In this document: piece by piece, positions 1-13,332 of the stretch
Layout of the letters: every line of letters begins with the position of its first letter
Numbering within the stretch: the first letter of the stretch is position 1
NCBI GenBank assembly: GCA_947034885.2
Contig: OX344749.2
Span: forward strand, 33,661,182 to 33,725,181
Source: Thuidium tamariscinum
Taxonomy: Eukaryota; Streptophyta; Bryopsida; Hypnales; Thuidiaceae
DNA: 64,000 nt
Direction of reading: 5' to 3'
Notes under the pieces: model-generated
The model's database searches: none
What the model was told of the DNA's origin: nothing
The model's input: the letters and a program-made list of their open reading frames with translations, nothing else
Position numbers and translations under genes: made by a program

Positions 1-993
1 TTGTTTTTCCATGTCCTTAGAGTTATTGGACATGGCAGTGCTCATTCATGGAGAATGACATTTGGCATGTATGACTGAATATAAGTAAGTGAACCGTGAA
101 ATGTTTGGAAAAAAAAATTTCCTCCTACCATCATGAGGGGACATGCAAACAGTTTCTGTGAACGGAAAATGATAATTTGCAGTAGCTTTGTTGATCGTGA
201 ATGGAACATGTGAAACTGATTAGGATGAGGTCAGACAATTAAACAGAGGACTGAATTGTGTGGAGGATTTGGTATGCATTGTAAGGTATTATTGATGTGT
301 AATTTTTTTGGTGTATGCAGTGGTCATAGTATAGATTGAGAGGGTCCTCCTCCTTTTAAATTGTATTCACATATGTGTTAGACTAAATAGCAGTAGCACA
401 TGCATAATCCCATATGTATATATTCACCGAGAAGATGGCAATGTCATTAGCTGAAGGGCTGATGATGGTGAATGAGTGTTTAATTGTTATTCATGATTGT
501 AAAAATAGTTTTCTGAGTTATAGTTAGAAAGGCAAATGTATTTGCGCTGAATGCCAGAACATAGCAGAGTACCAAGTGCTTATGCTGGATGCTTTCACTG
601 CCTATATGTTTGGAGTGTTAGCCTAGTAGTACAACAGAGGATTCATGTATGTGTTTTTATAACGTAATAGACATCATGATGGTGTGGTATACATTTTCCC
701 AGGAAGTGTGTTTTGGTAGCATGGAGATTTAGAAATTAGTCAAGAGTAACGGAAATTGAAGAGTACTGATGTGAATAGTGAATACATTTGAATGACTGGT
801 ATGCAAGGAATATTTTATCTAAGAAAATGGCAGTGAAAGTGTCATAGTGAAGTTTTTGAATAGTAGTCTTCTCTATTGATGCAAGATTTTAGTACATGAA
901 TTTTGCAGTGCACTGAATCAGAGGAAATTGAATTTTATTTGTAATTGTGTGATGCACTTCATATCATACTTAATTGTGGCTATGTTCTAGCAG
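1..993. other. Non-coding flank, probably CACTA intron
   Basis: No coding frame can be supported here. The stretch is AT-rich and ends in a splice acceptor (CAG at 991-993) directly before the TNP2-type exon, so it is most simply an intron of the CACTA transposase gene whose catalytic exons would lie left of the window. Confidence 0.45.
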
Positions 994-1892
994 GATTTAC
1001 CAGTGAGGCATGTGTTGGACGTAATGCACTGTGAGAAGAACATCTCCGAGAATTTCTTGAAGACTGTGCTTGGTGAAAAAGATACTCCAGCCGTGAGAGC
1101 AGATATGGAAGCTCGTGGCATCCGGTCACATTTGCACCTGAGGCGAGTAGGTGGAAACCAAGAGACATTATTCATGCCAAGTGCCTCGTATGTGCTATCA
1201 CCAGACGATAAAGCAAAGTTTTTCTCAGTGTTGGAGTCCTTGAGGACTCCAACAAATTATGCGTCAGCACTGCATAAGAAAATATCCAAAGGTAAATTCA
1301 GTGGCTTAAAGTCACATGATTATCACGTGTTACTACAGCAAATTCTTCCTTTATGTTTCAGGAAGGTTTCTAATAAGGCTCTGGCTGGAACCATTATACG
1401 TCTGAGTAGAGTTTTCAGAAAGGTTTGTGCGAAAGTGGTGGATGCTGATGACCAAGCGCAATTGTCCTTCGACTGTGCGGAGACCATGTGTATGATGGAG
1501 AAGGAAATGCCTCCTTCGTTTTTTGACATCATGTCACACTTACCACATCACATAGTGGAGGAACTATATATTTGTGGACCTGTTCATACGAGATGGATGT
1601 ACCCATATGAACGTTACTTCAAGTTGTTGAAGGGATATGTGAAGAACCTGGCTAGACCAAAAGGTAGTATTGCACAAGGATACCAAATTGATGAAGCACT
1701 AGGATTTGTTACAGAGTACATGAAGGACTACAACTTGACGAGCAGAAGAGTTTGGGATAGTGAAGAAGAACCAGCAATGGTGGACGAGATTTTGGAAGGA
1801 AAAGGGAAGCGGAAGGTGCTCTCTGATGAATTGAGGAGTGCAATGCACGACTTTGTCCTCGACAACGCTGTGCACATTGACCCGTATCGCCA
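994..1892 (+). CDS. CACTA (En/Spm) TNP2-type transposase exon, C-terminal part with DUF4218
   Basis: The exon opens in frame with D-L-P-V-R-H-V-L-D-V-M-H-C-E-K-N, the hallmark junction between the tnp2 transposase core and DUF4218 in plant CACTA elements. The DUF4218 signature follows: the H-L-P-H-H-I-V-E-E-L block, then GPVHTRWMYPYERY, then LKGYVKN.AR.KGSIAQGY. The acceptor is CAG at 991-993 and the donor is CA|GTAAGT at 1892/1893. It joins in phase to the exon at 4225 (C-A plus G gives Gln, then Arg-Tyr-Gln). The catalytic core is not in the window. The frame has no stop over about 300 codons, so this copy is either young or still maintained. In life it would be the mobilising protein of the element, acting in the nucleus. 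Confidence 0.85.
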
Positions 1893-4224
1893 GTAAGTTC
1901 TTGAATGACACAAAATTTGAAGTAATTGTATCTTTATCATGAAGTAGTCAGAGTTGGATTATGTGTTCTTGAAATGTGAAACTTACTTCCTATTCATGCT
2001 GTAAACATATTTTATTGTTTTCTGTGAAATCATGTAGTGATCTAGTGTTTCTGGACAGAAGGAATGCCTTTCACCTTAACATCAAGTTTTCATATTAATT
2101 GAGTGGTCAATAGTTGAAGGCATTAAAAGAACTGTGACATAATGAGGAATAGTTTGAATGGCACAGTTTGTTATTAGATAAAGAGGTACAGTGATGAGTG
2201 AATTATATTTCATGCATGACATTTTTATTTAAGAATTAGTAAGTGAACTGGAATGGCATTGGTGAAGTACCTAAAATAGTAAAGGAGAGGTAGTGTTTTA
2301 TGAATTGTGGTTCCATGCTGCATGAACTTTTAAAGGGCTGCAGTGAAGTGTGCTATACATTTCCTCTGAAGAAAGATGTGGACTACTTACGAGGAAGAGG
2401 GTGAGTGCTCAGTATAGGAATTACAAGAGCAACAGTATTAATGAATCCAGAACTGAAGATATCTGGACATAGCAATGTGGAGAAAACTGAAGTTGAGGTA
2501 GAGAAATTATTTACGTCTTTCAGTTGTATTGAAACAAAATAGAAGGTAAGCATGTGATGATTGAATTTATTTACGAGGAATAGCTGGGTTAAAGCAATGC
2601 AATTGAAAGTTGGTGCGTGCAATTGGCATCAGTAGGTGGGAGTAATGAAAGCTGGATTCAGTCTGATTGAGTCATGTATAGTGAAGTCAAGAATAAATAG
2701 AGGTTCCTAGTGAGTGCAGTTGTACTTCAAGTTACAATGTCAATAATATAGAGTGAAGCAAACAGTGGGGAGGGAAGCTTTTCTAGCCACAAATACATGA
2801 AAATGAAGAAATAAAGGCATATATATGGAATTGAAAGGAGGAAACTATGAATTTTCTTTTTTAATGACAACTACTCGACATAATGAAGGTATGTGAGGAA
2901 AGAGCAGTATTCCAAGAGTCAGTATCGATGGGAAAGGAATGTGCCCCACTTCTAAGCGGTGAAGTCATATGTTGGGGTATTTTTTTTTTTTAATAAAGTG
3001 AATAGCGTTAAATCCGGATTATGATATGTGTATTACTGTCAGTGACCCTCACTACAGAGGAAAGGAGGAAATATTGTGAAGTGTGAATCCTGTTAGGAAC
3101 TGCATTGACGTAGTGTAGGACCAAAGAGGATTCAGATGAACTTGTGAATGAAATCGAAGTCATTGATTATTGGGAGAAGTTAGTTTAATTTGGGCTGCAC
3201 TTGTTATTTGTTTTGGCCACTGTGACATAGTAGCTAAGGACATGATTTATGAAAATGAATTGTGGTACAGAAGTGCAGAACATGTAAAAGTCATTTCATT
3301 TTTTTAAATAGTGATGGAGAAGAGAGCATGTGAGGTAGGGTTAGAGCTTGCAAAGTAGCTGTAATGTGGAATTGAGCACAGGAGTTGAACATGTCAGTTC
3401 TTTTACAAAGCATGTACCTGTAGTGAGAGAACGGTAATGAAGGAGTCCCTTGCATTCAATAGAAATTATATATGAACTTCTAGATATCTTAAAAGAAGAA
3501 AAGGAAGAGGAAAATCTGAAAGATTGTCTTGAGAGTTCCAATTGAAGTGGGAAATGATTCGAAGTACATGTTAGACTGAATATTTGTACCTTTGTAACTC
3601 ATAGCGAAGGCCGTCCAACTGCTGGAATAGGGAAACAGGCAGAAGTGATGAGAGGTTGATTCACGAAATGAAGAGTATGTTTTCATTTGTGGCAGGTTGA
3701 TGCCTTTTTGTTTTCGGGGGGGAAGCAGTGGATGTTGTTCACTGTAGGGTGCAGTACATGAGCTTGAGGAGCGTGAAAGAGTAGTAACTTATTTAAAGAT
3801 AGCCATGTAGTCAGGAATAGACAACCACTAGCATTTCATAAGGAGAAAAGGGTTACAGGAGAATCCCTAATTGAGAAGTGCAGCAGAAGTAGTGGATTCT
3901 TTGAAGATGAGGAATTTTAATTAGAAATAAACAAGGTTTTTCTGTGATCATGGTTGTCCTGCATGAAGTGTAAGTTGAATATTTTTTTATGTCAAGGGAC
4001 CAATGAGCATGTATAGTGCAGTAGGAAATGTAATGGTTTATGTGGTTCCAGTGGTATGGTGTATGTGAGAGGAATTGAATGTTCAGTTGCAGCAGGGTCA
4101 CTTGTTCATTATTCCTTGTAGCATTTGAATTTAATTAAGCTAAGTTTCAGAAATCAGTTGCAGAAGTGCTTTTGTATTTCAATAATAAAATGGGATTGAA
4201 TTTGCATGGATGACCTGGGTGCAG
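1893..4224 (+). other. 2.3-kb intron of the CACTA transposase gene
   Basis: GTAAGT donor at 1893 and GGTGCAG acceptor ending at 4224; the flanking exons join in phase. No coding frame is supported inside. Confidence 0.7.
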
Positions 4225-5104
4225 GAGATATCAGGAGCTACTTGAGGAGAGAACCAATGCTCGAAATGAATTTCGAAGAATGAATCCATCCAGAGGTGGA
4301 CGGAGAGGAGCACCATATCCTGTAGGGATGGAGGAAATGGCACGTTTTGCCCAATGGTTTGAAGAAGAAGTCCGAAAGGAAATCCAAGAAGGAATGGAGA
4401 TTTCCCAGGACATGCAGGACTCCTCTAATCTACCTTGCAGTGAAGCGAAGACATTTAAAAGCATGTATGCATATGGATATCACTTTCGAGTGAAGAGCGC
4501 AGAGATTCACAGAAGTACCTGTGATTCAGGAGTAGCAGCTATTTTTCGACAAGCATGTCGATCAGGAAGTCGAGATCAAAATTTAATAGCAGCTGACCTT
4601 GAATATGTTGGTCAAATTCTGGAGATCTTGGAGCTCAATTATAGGGGACACTGTGTTGTCCTTTTATTGTGTGATTGGGTGAAGGCTAACTACCGAGGAC
4701 GCAATGCTACTGTAAAAAAGGATGAATGGGGATTCACGTTGGCAAATTTTGGAGTGCTTGTCCCTCTTGGGTATGAGTCTTTTGCTTTCCCTATTCATTG
4801 TCATCAAGTATTTTTCAGCGATGATGAAGATGACCCAGCTTGGAAAGTGGTTCTTCGAACAGACGTGAGAGGTCGTAGAAACGGCATTGAAGGTGGCAAT
4901 GACGAGGATCCAGAATTGTTTTCAATGGGAAGAGATGCTGACTTCCAAGGGCTCCAAGAAGCAGCTGAATCTGCAGAGGCATATGTGAATCCAAATTCCG
5001 GGGGGCGAACCATCGCCGTGAACGAAATAATTAATGACTCCATGGAAGGTGGACCTTCATTGTTTGACAGAGACTTTGGGGAGTCTTCAGAAGATGAGGA
5101 CTGA
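4225..5104 (+). CDS. CACTA element last exon with DUF4216
   Basis: The exon begins in frame with RYQELLEERTNARNEFRRMN and runs to a TGA at 5102-5104. Its centre carries a DUF4216-like segment: LEYVGQILEILELNYRG, then a V-x-L-L-L-C-D-W-V strand, then DEWGFTLANFG and the HQVFFSDDEDDPAWKVV block. This domain follows DUF4218 in plant CACTA proteins. The tail is acidic and Ser-rich (ends ESSEDED). About 293 codons belong to the exon. Intact frame, GT-AG junction and domain order all support a single spliced transposase gene with the exon at 994-1892. I did not find the CACTA termini. Confidence 0.82.
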
Positions 5105-8100
5105 GGAGGCAAAAGAAAATTCCAGGTATGCCCTCCTGACTTGTTGAATTCCAAATGCCCGTGTAGGATTGTTAGTGATGTTGCATTTAATTTTTAAGGT
5201 AGTCTGTGTACTAGGTAGTTTATAAAAAAAAATTGCACAAACGGACCGTGACTGAGAATATGAGGGGGATGAGAAGTACCGGTCATGTATAGAACCCTGA
5301 AGTGCATGGAATATGATGTATAGAACAGAAAACAAATGTGCAGAGTCTGTACATGAAGAGGGCACATTATATTACATCATTTTTATTGTGTTTCAATTGA
5401 AAATATTTAGAATATTTCAGTAGTTATAGAGTGAAACTTTGGAATTAGAAGGAATGAGGTAGTTGTGATGGGGAAGTGTGAGCCCTGAAGCACTTGGTTA
5501 GTATGGTAGGTAATAATGAAGCAGAGTCGGTAATAAAAATGTCTTCATGGCTTTTGAATTAAGTTTCCAGATGTGAAACAGTGAAGTGTTGGAGGGCAGT
5601 GAAGAAACTTCAAAATTAAATTGGAAACTGACTTGGAAGACCTCTTGTAATGCCTTACAAGGATGTTTTAACCGTGAAGTGCTCCGACGTCCATATTCTG
5701 GACGATGAACAGAGGGCTTCAAGGCACTGTTTCATCCCACTAACTTCTCATTTATCAATTGTAACACTTGAATCTAGAGAAGACAACCTTCCTTAATGAC
5801 CAAATTCATTAAAATCTGGTGAATGATATATCTGTACAGAGCTACAAGCTAAAAGGTGCAAAAATTCCAAGAAGGATTGAGACATTTCAGTGTTAATTCA
5901 ATGAGCGAAAATTTAGTGTCATGGGAAATAGTGAGTAGTGTTATTTAAAAATATGTGGCTGCAAAGCCTCTAAGAGTGTGAACGAGGCCTTCGGGAAGAA
6001 TGTGTATGCGGAATTGCTTCAAGTGAACGTCAACAGTGTTTTTGAGTTCGAGAATGTCTGTGAGATTATTGTAAGTGAAGGACCAAAACCTGTTTCAGTT
6101 TTAGAGGGCATTAGTTAAGCAGCTCAGTCTTTGAAGCATTAGCTGTATTACCTGTGATTGAATTAGTGGGAGGTGGAAGAGGTGGAATACATTATTAAGG
6201 ACTTCTTTGAAATGTCAGTGGAGTGAGGATGCAAGAAGTATAGGAGGAGGCTCTTGAATGGAGCGGGTTCTAAAATGGTGCCCTATCTTAAATGTACAGT
6301 ACTGGTACATGTTGCATTTTCATAGCCTTTAGTAGTGTACTGACAGTGTACATTTTAGCTAGGGCACCATTTTAGAGCCCTATGCCCTTTCCACTTCAGA
6401 ATTTGATAACTAATTCTAGAGAGCTCCAAAAGATATGAAACGACTTGGGTTAGATGCCTATTCAAGCTGTCTTTCAAGGAAAATTGTCTGAAAAATATTT
6501 CAAGATGTTTGACCTGCCCAAAATTCTGTTCCAGCCCTTAGATGGTCGGTTTATGGACCTCCTCCCCTATATGTAGTGGTGCATGCTGTGGTCCTCCATA
6601 TCATTAGTGATGAAGTTATGGAAATGGGAATGGTCAGTGACTGGAGCTGGCACACCACTGAAATGCACAGTACTGTATAGAGGATGATATGTTTTAGTTT
6701 CAACAGAAATGTTCAAGTACTGTGCAGAGGAGGTGGTGGGCAGCTGTAGAGAGTGAGGATGACAGTGAGACCTTAGTGATTGAGAGTAATTTATGTTCAG
6801 ATTGTGCTGGGACTACGAACATGCAAACAGAGTGGAAGTGCTGAAATGAGGTAGGTGTGGTAACCTGGTGCTAGTAAGGTAAGAGGCTGTAGTAGCAATG
6901 ATTTAAGACCTGGTGAACATTCTTCAAGTATCTTCTTAGGTGAGAGAATTTGTAGTGTAACTATATGTCAGTCGAGTAGGAATACATGGCAATCAGTACC
7001 CCATAGAAGGATTGTCCTTCACTTTCTGAAGTCCCCATCACATAATCCCATGTTCTAGTTCTTCAAGTTTGCAGCTGTAGTTTCGGAATGGTGTGGAATA
7101 TTTCAGACCATTCCATCTGTGGGGAGGGAGTGTAACATGCTAGTACTGAGGGTTATGTAGGTGAGGAATCAAGGAGAGAAAACCTTCAGATGTTTGAAAT
7201 TTTTACTGATTCAGAAATGATTTCTGAAGCAGAATATGTCGTAGGACCCTTGTTGTGATAATACGCTTTTCGTAAACCATGCATGCATATTTAGAGGGGA
7301 ACCTAGGGCTTGTACAGGAACTGGCATTGCAACATGTATGAAGCAATGAATTTGGTTTCAGAGAGTGTCTATTTCTAATATGAAGTGACGGCTTCATTGA
7401 TTTCCCGTCTCAAATGTTTCAATTCTTGTGAGAAGGTAGTTAAAAACTGAAATTTAATTTGGAATGAAATTATGAACACGTAGCCAGTGAGTTATAAATG
7501 AATGGAATGTGGTTCTAGAAAAATACATTACATGTGTTATAGCAAATGTTCTAAAGGCCCATTGTCATGCAAATATCATGTCCCCATAGTTCAGATGCCC
7601 ATTTCACAGCATGTACTGCATGGTTGCAAGTGGCCACTGAGTTTTGGAGCCCTCTCCGGTACACATGGGTGTCAGCAGAAGACAGTTTTGGAGTTTGTTG
7701 TCAGTGACAGGGAAGTGAGAATTACTAGTGGCTGAAATAGAGAAGTTGATGATATTCATCAGGAACTCAGGAGTTACAATTTACAGTGCTATGTTCTGTA
7801 CAGGTTCAGTAGAAAGAGTTGGAAGTTGTGGAGAGGAAGGCAGATTGAGTTTTGTTTTTTGTTTTTTTTCTTAATGTCAGTTGCAACAAAGGTGGCCTGT
7901 ACAATGAGAGTGGCAGAGGGAGTGTGCGAACACTTAGTGAAGGTGCTGAGTGTATGAAGTTTTATTATATAAAAATCAATGATTGTGAAGAGTAGAAGTC
8001 ACAGAATGACAGATTTAACGAGTACGAAGAAGTAGTCATGGTTAACTCTGTAATTCATAATTCGTATGTATGGTGGACTGACTTTTTTCTTACCTTTTTT

Positions 8101-8149
8101 TTACAGGGTGGACAGGAGGTGCCACACGTTGTCATTTCAAGTGTTGCAG
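5105..8149. other. No gene seen; AT-rich, one foldback element
   Basis: Only short frames with no family resemblance. The one clear structure is the inverted repeat at 6265-6380, listed separately. Confidence 0.5.
6265..6380. mobile_element. Foldback MITE, about 116 bp
   Basis: Arms 6265-6308 and 6337-6380 are near-perfect inverse copies. Each arm starts GGG[TC]TCTAAAATGGTGCCC and continues through AAATGTACA, leaving a loop of about 28 bp. No transposase and no certain target duplication. Confidence 0.6.
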
Positions 8150-8426
8150 TAAGGTGGGTACACCTAAAAGCGCCACTTATTCATACCTAGCCAAGCTTTT
8201 GCTATTAATTAGTTCAAATTTTTATGTAGTCTTGTTGGCAAGTGAAAGCATGTTCCAATGCACCAAAGAACGCAGGATATGGATACTGTATGCAAAAGTT
8301 ATTAACAGTGAAAGTCTGTTTCTGAAAGCACCGTCTACAGTCTGTGAACATGACTGATTTCGTAAACATATGTGCGCTGTTTTTGGCGCTTTTAGGAACA
8401 GGGCGCTTGTGGGTGTGCCTACCTTA
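8150..8426. mobile_element. TA-flanked MITE, AGGTRGGTACACC family, copy 1
   Basis: Terminal inverted repeats AGGTGGGTACACC and GGTGTGCCTACCT sit between direct TA dinucleotides (8150-8151 and 8425-8426). Subterminal AAAGCGCC / GGCGCTTT blocks are also inverted. The interior is clearly homologous to the element at 62330-62605. TA flanks are what Tc1/mariner (Stowaway-type) insertion would leave. Confidence 0.75.
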
Positions 8427-10120
8427 CAAACAAGTGGTGGAAGAAGGAATGAAGAGTGACAGAGTGATTGCAGTCATATGAATTCTCAGTTCATGAGGCA
8501 AACGAGGACTTCGCTGCAGAGAAGAGCTTGGCAGTGCCTTTGTCATTGCTGAATATGATCATGTGCTCCATCTTGGGTATCATGTCACAGATAATGGATT
8601 TCTGAATGTTATGTGCTATTTGAAAGGTAGTTCAGCTTCAGAGTGATCATGTAGGTCGAGAGGCAGATGGTGGCCTACACATGTTATATACATGCAAGTG
8701 TTTTTAGAGCTTGTGGATTGTCTATAGAAAATTAAGTTTTGCATTTTTTTTTCCAGAAATGAATAATGGTATTGGGTGTGCATCTTTATGTCTAGGAAGT
8801 GAACACAGTGTGCAATGTACATTGTATCTCTTTGAATGGAATATATATTACAATCTTTTAAAAAATAGTGGAATCTGTGTGGAAACCATTGAAGGACAGA
8901 ACCTTCTTCAATGAAGGCAGACTATTGCATAGGATTAATTTTGAGTTCCTTCAGAGCAGAAGTGATGAAGATGTGGAATGTTATTTGTGTCAATCCTTGA
9001 TTTATGTGTTATTCATTTCTGCCACAAACATGTCAGCCTAAATCAACAAAAATATGTTGATTTTTTGTTTAACAAAATTTTACTCAACACCAAAATGTGC
9101 AAATGGACAAACCAGTACCCGAATCAACAGAAAACTGTTAATGTCTTGTTAATTCGGACACCAGTTTTCTACTAGTGTGTATGTAATTGCCTAAGACAAT
9201 GCATATTCTCAACATTGAGAATTCAAAGGGCAATTCTTGAACCAAAATGCGAGTCCTCTCTCCTACCGCTCCATTTTTAGTATCTATTGTTTATTGCAAG
9301 AAATAAGTAGTAACTATAGAAGTTCACATTTACATTTTCCAACCCTCAAACTCGAATGAGAACAAGAATTGTGTAGAATTGTTTAATCGTATTGCCTTTT
9401 TGTCCTTGAATCATTCTATACATTTTGTATCTATAGTGTATGCTTCCACCTTTTTTTATTTGTCCTCTGCAAGATGCAAGATTCAAATTTTTTTTTGGTA
9501 GTTCATTATAATATTCAAATTTTTTTAGTTTAATTGTAATTCTCTTGCAATTGTTGCATTCATGTGAATTCCATGGAAGGGGGATCATGTGCAATCCCAT
9601 TTTTGTTTTTTTGGAAAATCCATTAGTTTTGGACTCATTACCTGGTCCCTATTATTATTATTATTAAAAACGATAGGTAATAATAATTCTTATTATTTCA
9701 TTACATATTGATGAATCATTTAAGAACATCTAATTCTTTATAATTTTTGAGGATGGCACACCTTCAATTTCCTTCTTTTACTTTAAGATAAAGAGATCTT
9801 GTAAAGAATATAAAAACCTTTGAAAGAAAACAGAAACTCATCCTACATGCTTCTTTGAAACCAAAATCACCTTATTCTATTACCATAAGACTTACATGTA
9901 AAGAAACTTCCTTTGAAATAGAAAACTTTTACCCTTAACTACCTTACCGGTGTATAATTTTTAACACGCAATTTGTTTTGGCAATGTACCCATCTGTCCT
10001 AAGTCCTATATGGAAATCACTTCTTCCATGTAGCCACAACTGACATAATCCTAAGCATTACACTATAAATAAAGCACCCTAACCTCTATGTAGACCTACA
10101 TATACCCAATTTTTTTTCTC
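8427..10120. other. No gene seen; AT-rich with ATT microsatellite
   Basis: No supportable coding frame. A short (ATT)n run sits near 9648-9665, and an AT-rich non-coding tract continues to 10.1 kb. Confidence 0.5.
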
Positions 10121-10129
10121 TTTGGATCC

Positions 10130-10795
10130 CACTTCCAATTTGTCTTTCCATTCTGGCAATTCTTTCATGATCATTTTCTTATTTCACTTGCACTTCCCAT
10201 TTTCTTCTCCTCATGTAATTTTATAAGGAATATTTCTAGTTCTTAGAAATGCTTCCAAATTTTTGTTCTCCCAGTCTACGCTTACACCAAGTATAATTTC
10301 TGATTGGATTCCATTTCCAATTTTTTTTTCCATTCGAGCACATAAGAGGACTTCTCAAGGCTTTGAGAGACCATTTCAGCCCTATTTCCCAATCTATGAA
10401 CTAGTTAGATTAAATAATAATAATCAAATAATATAGAAATACTTATATTTTAAAATTATAATTATATACATATATATATATATATAAAATCTTCATATCG
10501 GATGTGGGAGTCTCTTGGTCACATTAGGTTGCCTTTGTGGCAACTTTTCACGAGTTCCCACGATCCGGGAACTCATGCTCTTCTACACCATTTGGAAATC
10601 CTCTTATGATTCCTTCACAGTCATTTTTCATTTCACTTGCACTTTTTTTTTTCCTCCAGCTATTTCATAAGGATTATTTCTGGTTTCCTAGTCTTCTTCT
10701 AAGTTTTTTTCTTTCCTAGCCTACACTTACACCAAGTATTCTTTGTCTTTGAATTCCACTTCCCAATTTTTTTCCCATTCGAATTAGTCCTTCAG
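10130..10795. repeat. Diverged direct repeat pair, about 200 bp each
   Basis: Segments near 10140-10335 and 10600-10790 share the same order of blocks: TTTCACTTGCAC, TTTTATAAGGA/TTTCATAAGGA, CCTAGTCT, CTACRCTTACACCAAGTAT, CATTTCCAATTTTTTTT. A (TA)n microsatellite lies between them at about 10466-10489. Confidence 0.6.
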
Positions 10796-11194
10796 GGGGC
10801 TATTTACCTCCTAGGTGGAAATATATAAAGGCAACTATAATTACCTAATTTGGAAAAATGACCTATATTAGTGCACCCTACCATTACTTATTTTACCCTT
10901 GGACATTGAAATTAATGTATGCTATATTCCTTATAATGAAAAAAATGAATGTAAAAGCTAATAAAGAATAAAAGTGTTAGAGGACAAATTGAACATGATC
11001 TTCTTTTTTCCTACACCCTTCACGCACCCTTATACTCTTGAAAAGACAATATTGACTGTAAATTATATTTTCTAAGCCTAAGTTTATTATTGTGAAGACT
11101 GTGGATCATCCAAATTTCTCCTTTTCTTTGCATAACCTACTTTGTACAGATTTCAAAGTCACTTTCTATAGTATGAGTGAGAATATGAGAGATA

Positions 11195-11965
11195 TAAATG
11201 TTTCACACCCCATTCTTTTCCACACCCCATTCTTTTCACATGGTTTTTTTATTTTACACATGAATTTTTTTCACAGCCCATTTTATTCCACACCCCATTA
11301 TTTTAACACTCTTTTTTATTTCACACCCCATTTGTTCTAATAACACTCTTCTTTACTGCACACCCCATTTTTCTTACACTTTTTTTTATTTCACACCCCA
11401 TTTTTTTTCCACATTCCATTTTTCTTACACTTTTTTTTTCTGCATGCCATTTTTATTAACAATCTCTTTTATTTCACACCCCATTTTTTTAATTTCACGC
11501 CCTTTTTTATGTCACACCCCATTCTTTTGTATTTCACACCCCATTTTTCTTACACTTTTTTTTTTCTGCACGCCATTTTTATTAACAATCTTTTTTATTT
11601 CACACCCCATTTTTTTTATTTCACGCCCTTTTTTATGTCGCACCCCATTCTTTTGTATGTTGTAAAACATTTTTCTTACACTTTTTTTAATTTCACACCC
11701 CATTTTTTTGCACACTCCATTTTTCTTACACTTTTTTTTTCTGCACGCCATTTTTATTAACAATATTTTTTATTTCACACCCCATTTTTTTTTATTTCAC
11801 GCTCTTTTTTATGTCACACCCCATTCTTTTTTATTTCACACCCCATTTTTCTTAGACTTTTTTTTATTTCACACCTCATTTTCTTAACACTCTTTTTTTT
11901 GCACACCCCATTTTTTTTACACCCCACTTCTTTTCACACCACATTTTATTCGACAACCCATTTTA
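11195..11965. repeat. Poly-pyrimidine tandem array (CACACCCCATTTTT phrase)
   Basis: Dozens of copies of a short phrase, CACACCCCA followed by a T-run, are organised into at least three higher-order units of about 145-170 bp. The units start near 11430, 11571 and 11742, each beginning CTGCAYGCCATTTTTATTAACAAT. Apparent proteins here are low-complexity Phe/His/Ser artefacts. Strong strand asymmetry (C+T on plus). Confidence 0.8.
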
Positions 11966-12640
11966 TTCAACCAACAAAGAAGCCAACGGACTCATACCAA
12001 ATCTAAATTGAATTTGAAAATGAACTGCACTATAGAGTACTCGAGTACTCGACCTTCAATTTTCATCCACTACGCATATTTTTTCATCCAAAATAGTCTG
12101 CACCCATTAATACATCTAGATGGTTGTTTACTTTGGCTACCATAATACACCCAATTGGTTGTAGAGACTTATACTCAATACACTAATGTAGTACTATACA
12201 TAGGATACTTTCAAATTTATAGCCCATAAATTACATATAATTTATCTTAATGGCCCAAATTTGTAATAACCCTATATTATTTATACTACATTTTTTTAAC
12301 ATGTCCTATTTTATTTGTAATTTCTTTATAAATTTTAGCTCAAATGAATAGAACCCTCTCTATATTATGCCGCATGTGGTTTTTAGAAAGAGGGAGTGGG
12401 TTTAAATATTGAAAATATTTTTGGTGGACACATGACTTTGCAATGTGTACGTATAGTAAAAGAATTTCAAGTGCAGATCATTAATTTAGGATACTCTACA
12501 AGACTGAAGAACCCTAAATTGCTAAGTGTGATGGAATACCAAATTTGAAATGAAATTAAAACAATTTCAACAATTTCTTAAATTGGCACTTTTCATTTTT
12601 TGCCTCAAGCTTTTTCTTTAGGATAAAATTAGGGTTTTGG
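11966..12640. other. No gene seen
   Basis: AT-rich unique sequence between two poly-pyrimidine arrays; no coding frame or repeat recognised. Confidence 0.5.
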
Positions 12641-13325
12641 GTCCTCTTCCCATACTATGGTTCCTCTTTGTAAGCATTTGTTTCCAATCTCTTCTATTTA
12701 TTTTTGGACTACATACCCTATTTTTTTTCCTTAGGCATTTTTGTCATGGTGATTTTTCCAATTCAATTGCACTTCCCATCTATTCTAATCTTTCTTACAC
12801 TTCCCATTTTTTTCATTTCCAAGGGTAATTTTGTTTTGCGAGTTTTTTCGACAAATCTAGTTCCCATTTTTTTTTCTTTGGTCATTTCTTTCACACTTCC
12901 CCTTTCTTTAGTTTCCAAGGGCATTTCATTTCACACCACATTTCTTTCACAAATTCACACCCCATTTTTTTTCCTTTGGTCATTTCTTTCTTACACTTCC
13001 CATTTTTTTGGTTTCCAAGGGCAATTCTTTTTTTTTTTTTTTTTTCAGAAATCCACTTCCCATTTTTTTTTCCTTTGGTCATTTCTTTCACACTTCCCAT
13101 TTTTTTTGTTTCGAAGGGCAATTCTTTTGTGCGAATTTTTTCCACAAATCCATTTTCCATTTTTTTTCCTTTGATCATTTCCTGCACACTTCACATTTTT
13201 TTTAATCTTTGTATCACTTCACATTTTTTTCCATTTGCCAGGGCAATTCTTCTTCATGAAATTTTTGAACCCACATCCACTTCCCATTTTTTTTTCCTTT
13301 GGACACTTCTTTTGCACATGGTCAT
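12640..13325. repeat. Poly-pyrimidine tandem array (CTTCCCATTTTTTTT / CCTTTGGTCATTTCT phrase)
   Basis: About five degenerate units of roughly 100-125 bp. Each holds CACTTCCCATTTTTTT, then TTTCCAAGGGCAATTC, then CCTTTGGTCATTTCTTTC. It resembles the array at 11.2 kb in composition but has a different unit. Phe-rich frames across it are spurious. Confidence 0.75.
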
Positions 13326-13332
13326 TTTCTAA

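Noticed and set aside
11092..13332. Phe/His/Ser-rich frames resembling membrane proteins
   Set aside because: Encoded by T-run phrase arrays; low complexity and present in several frames.
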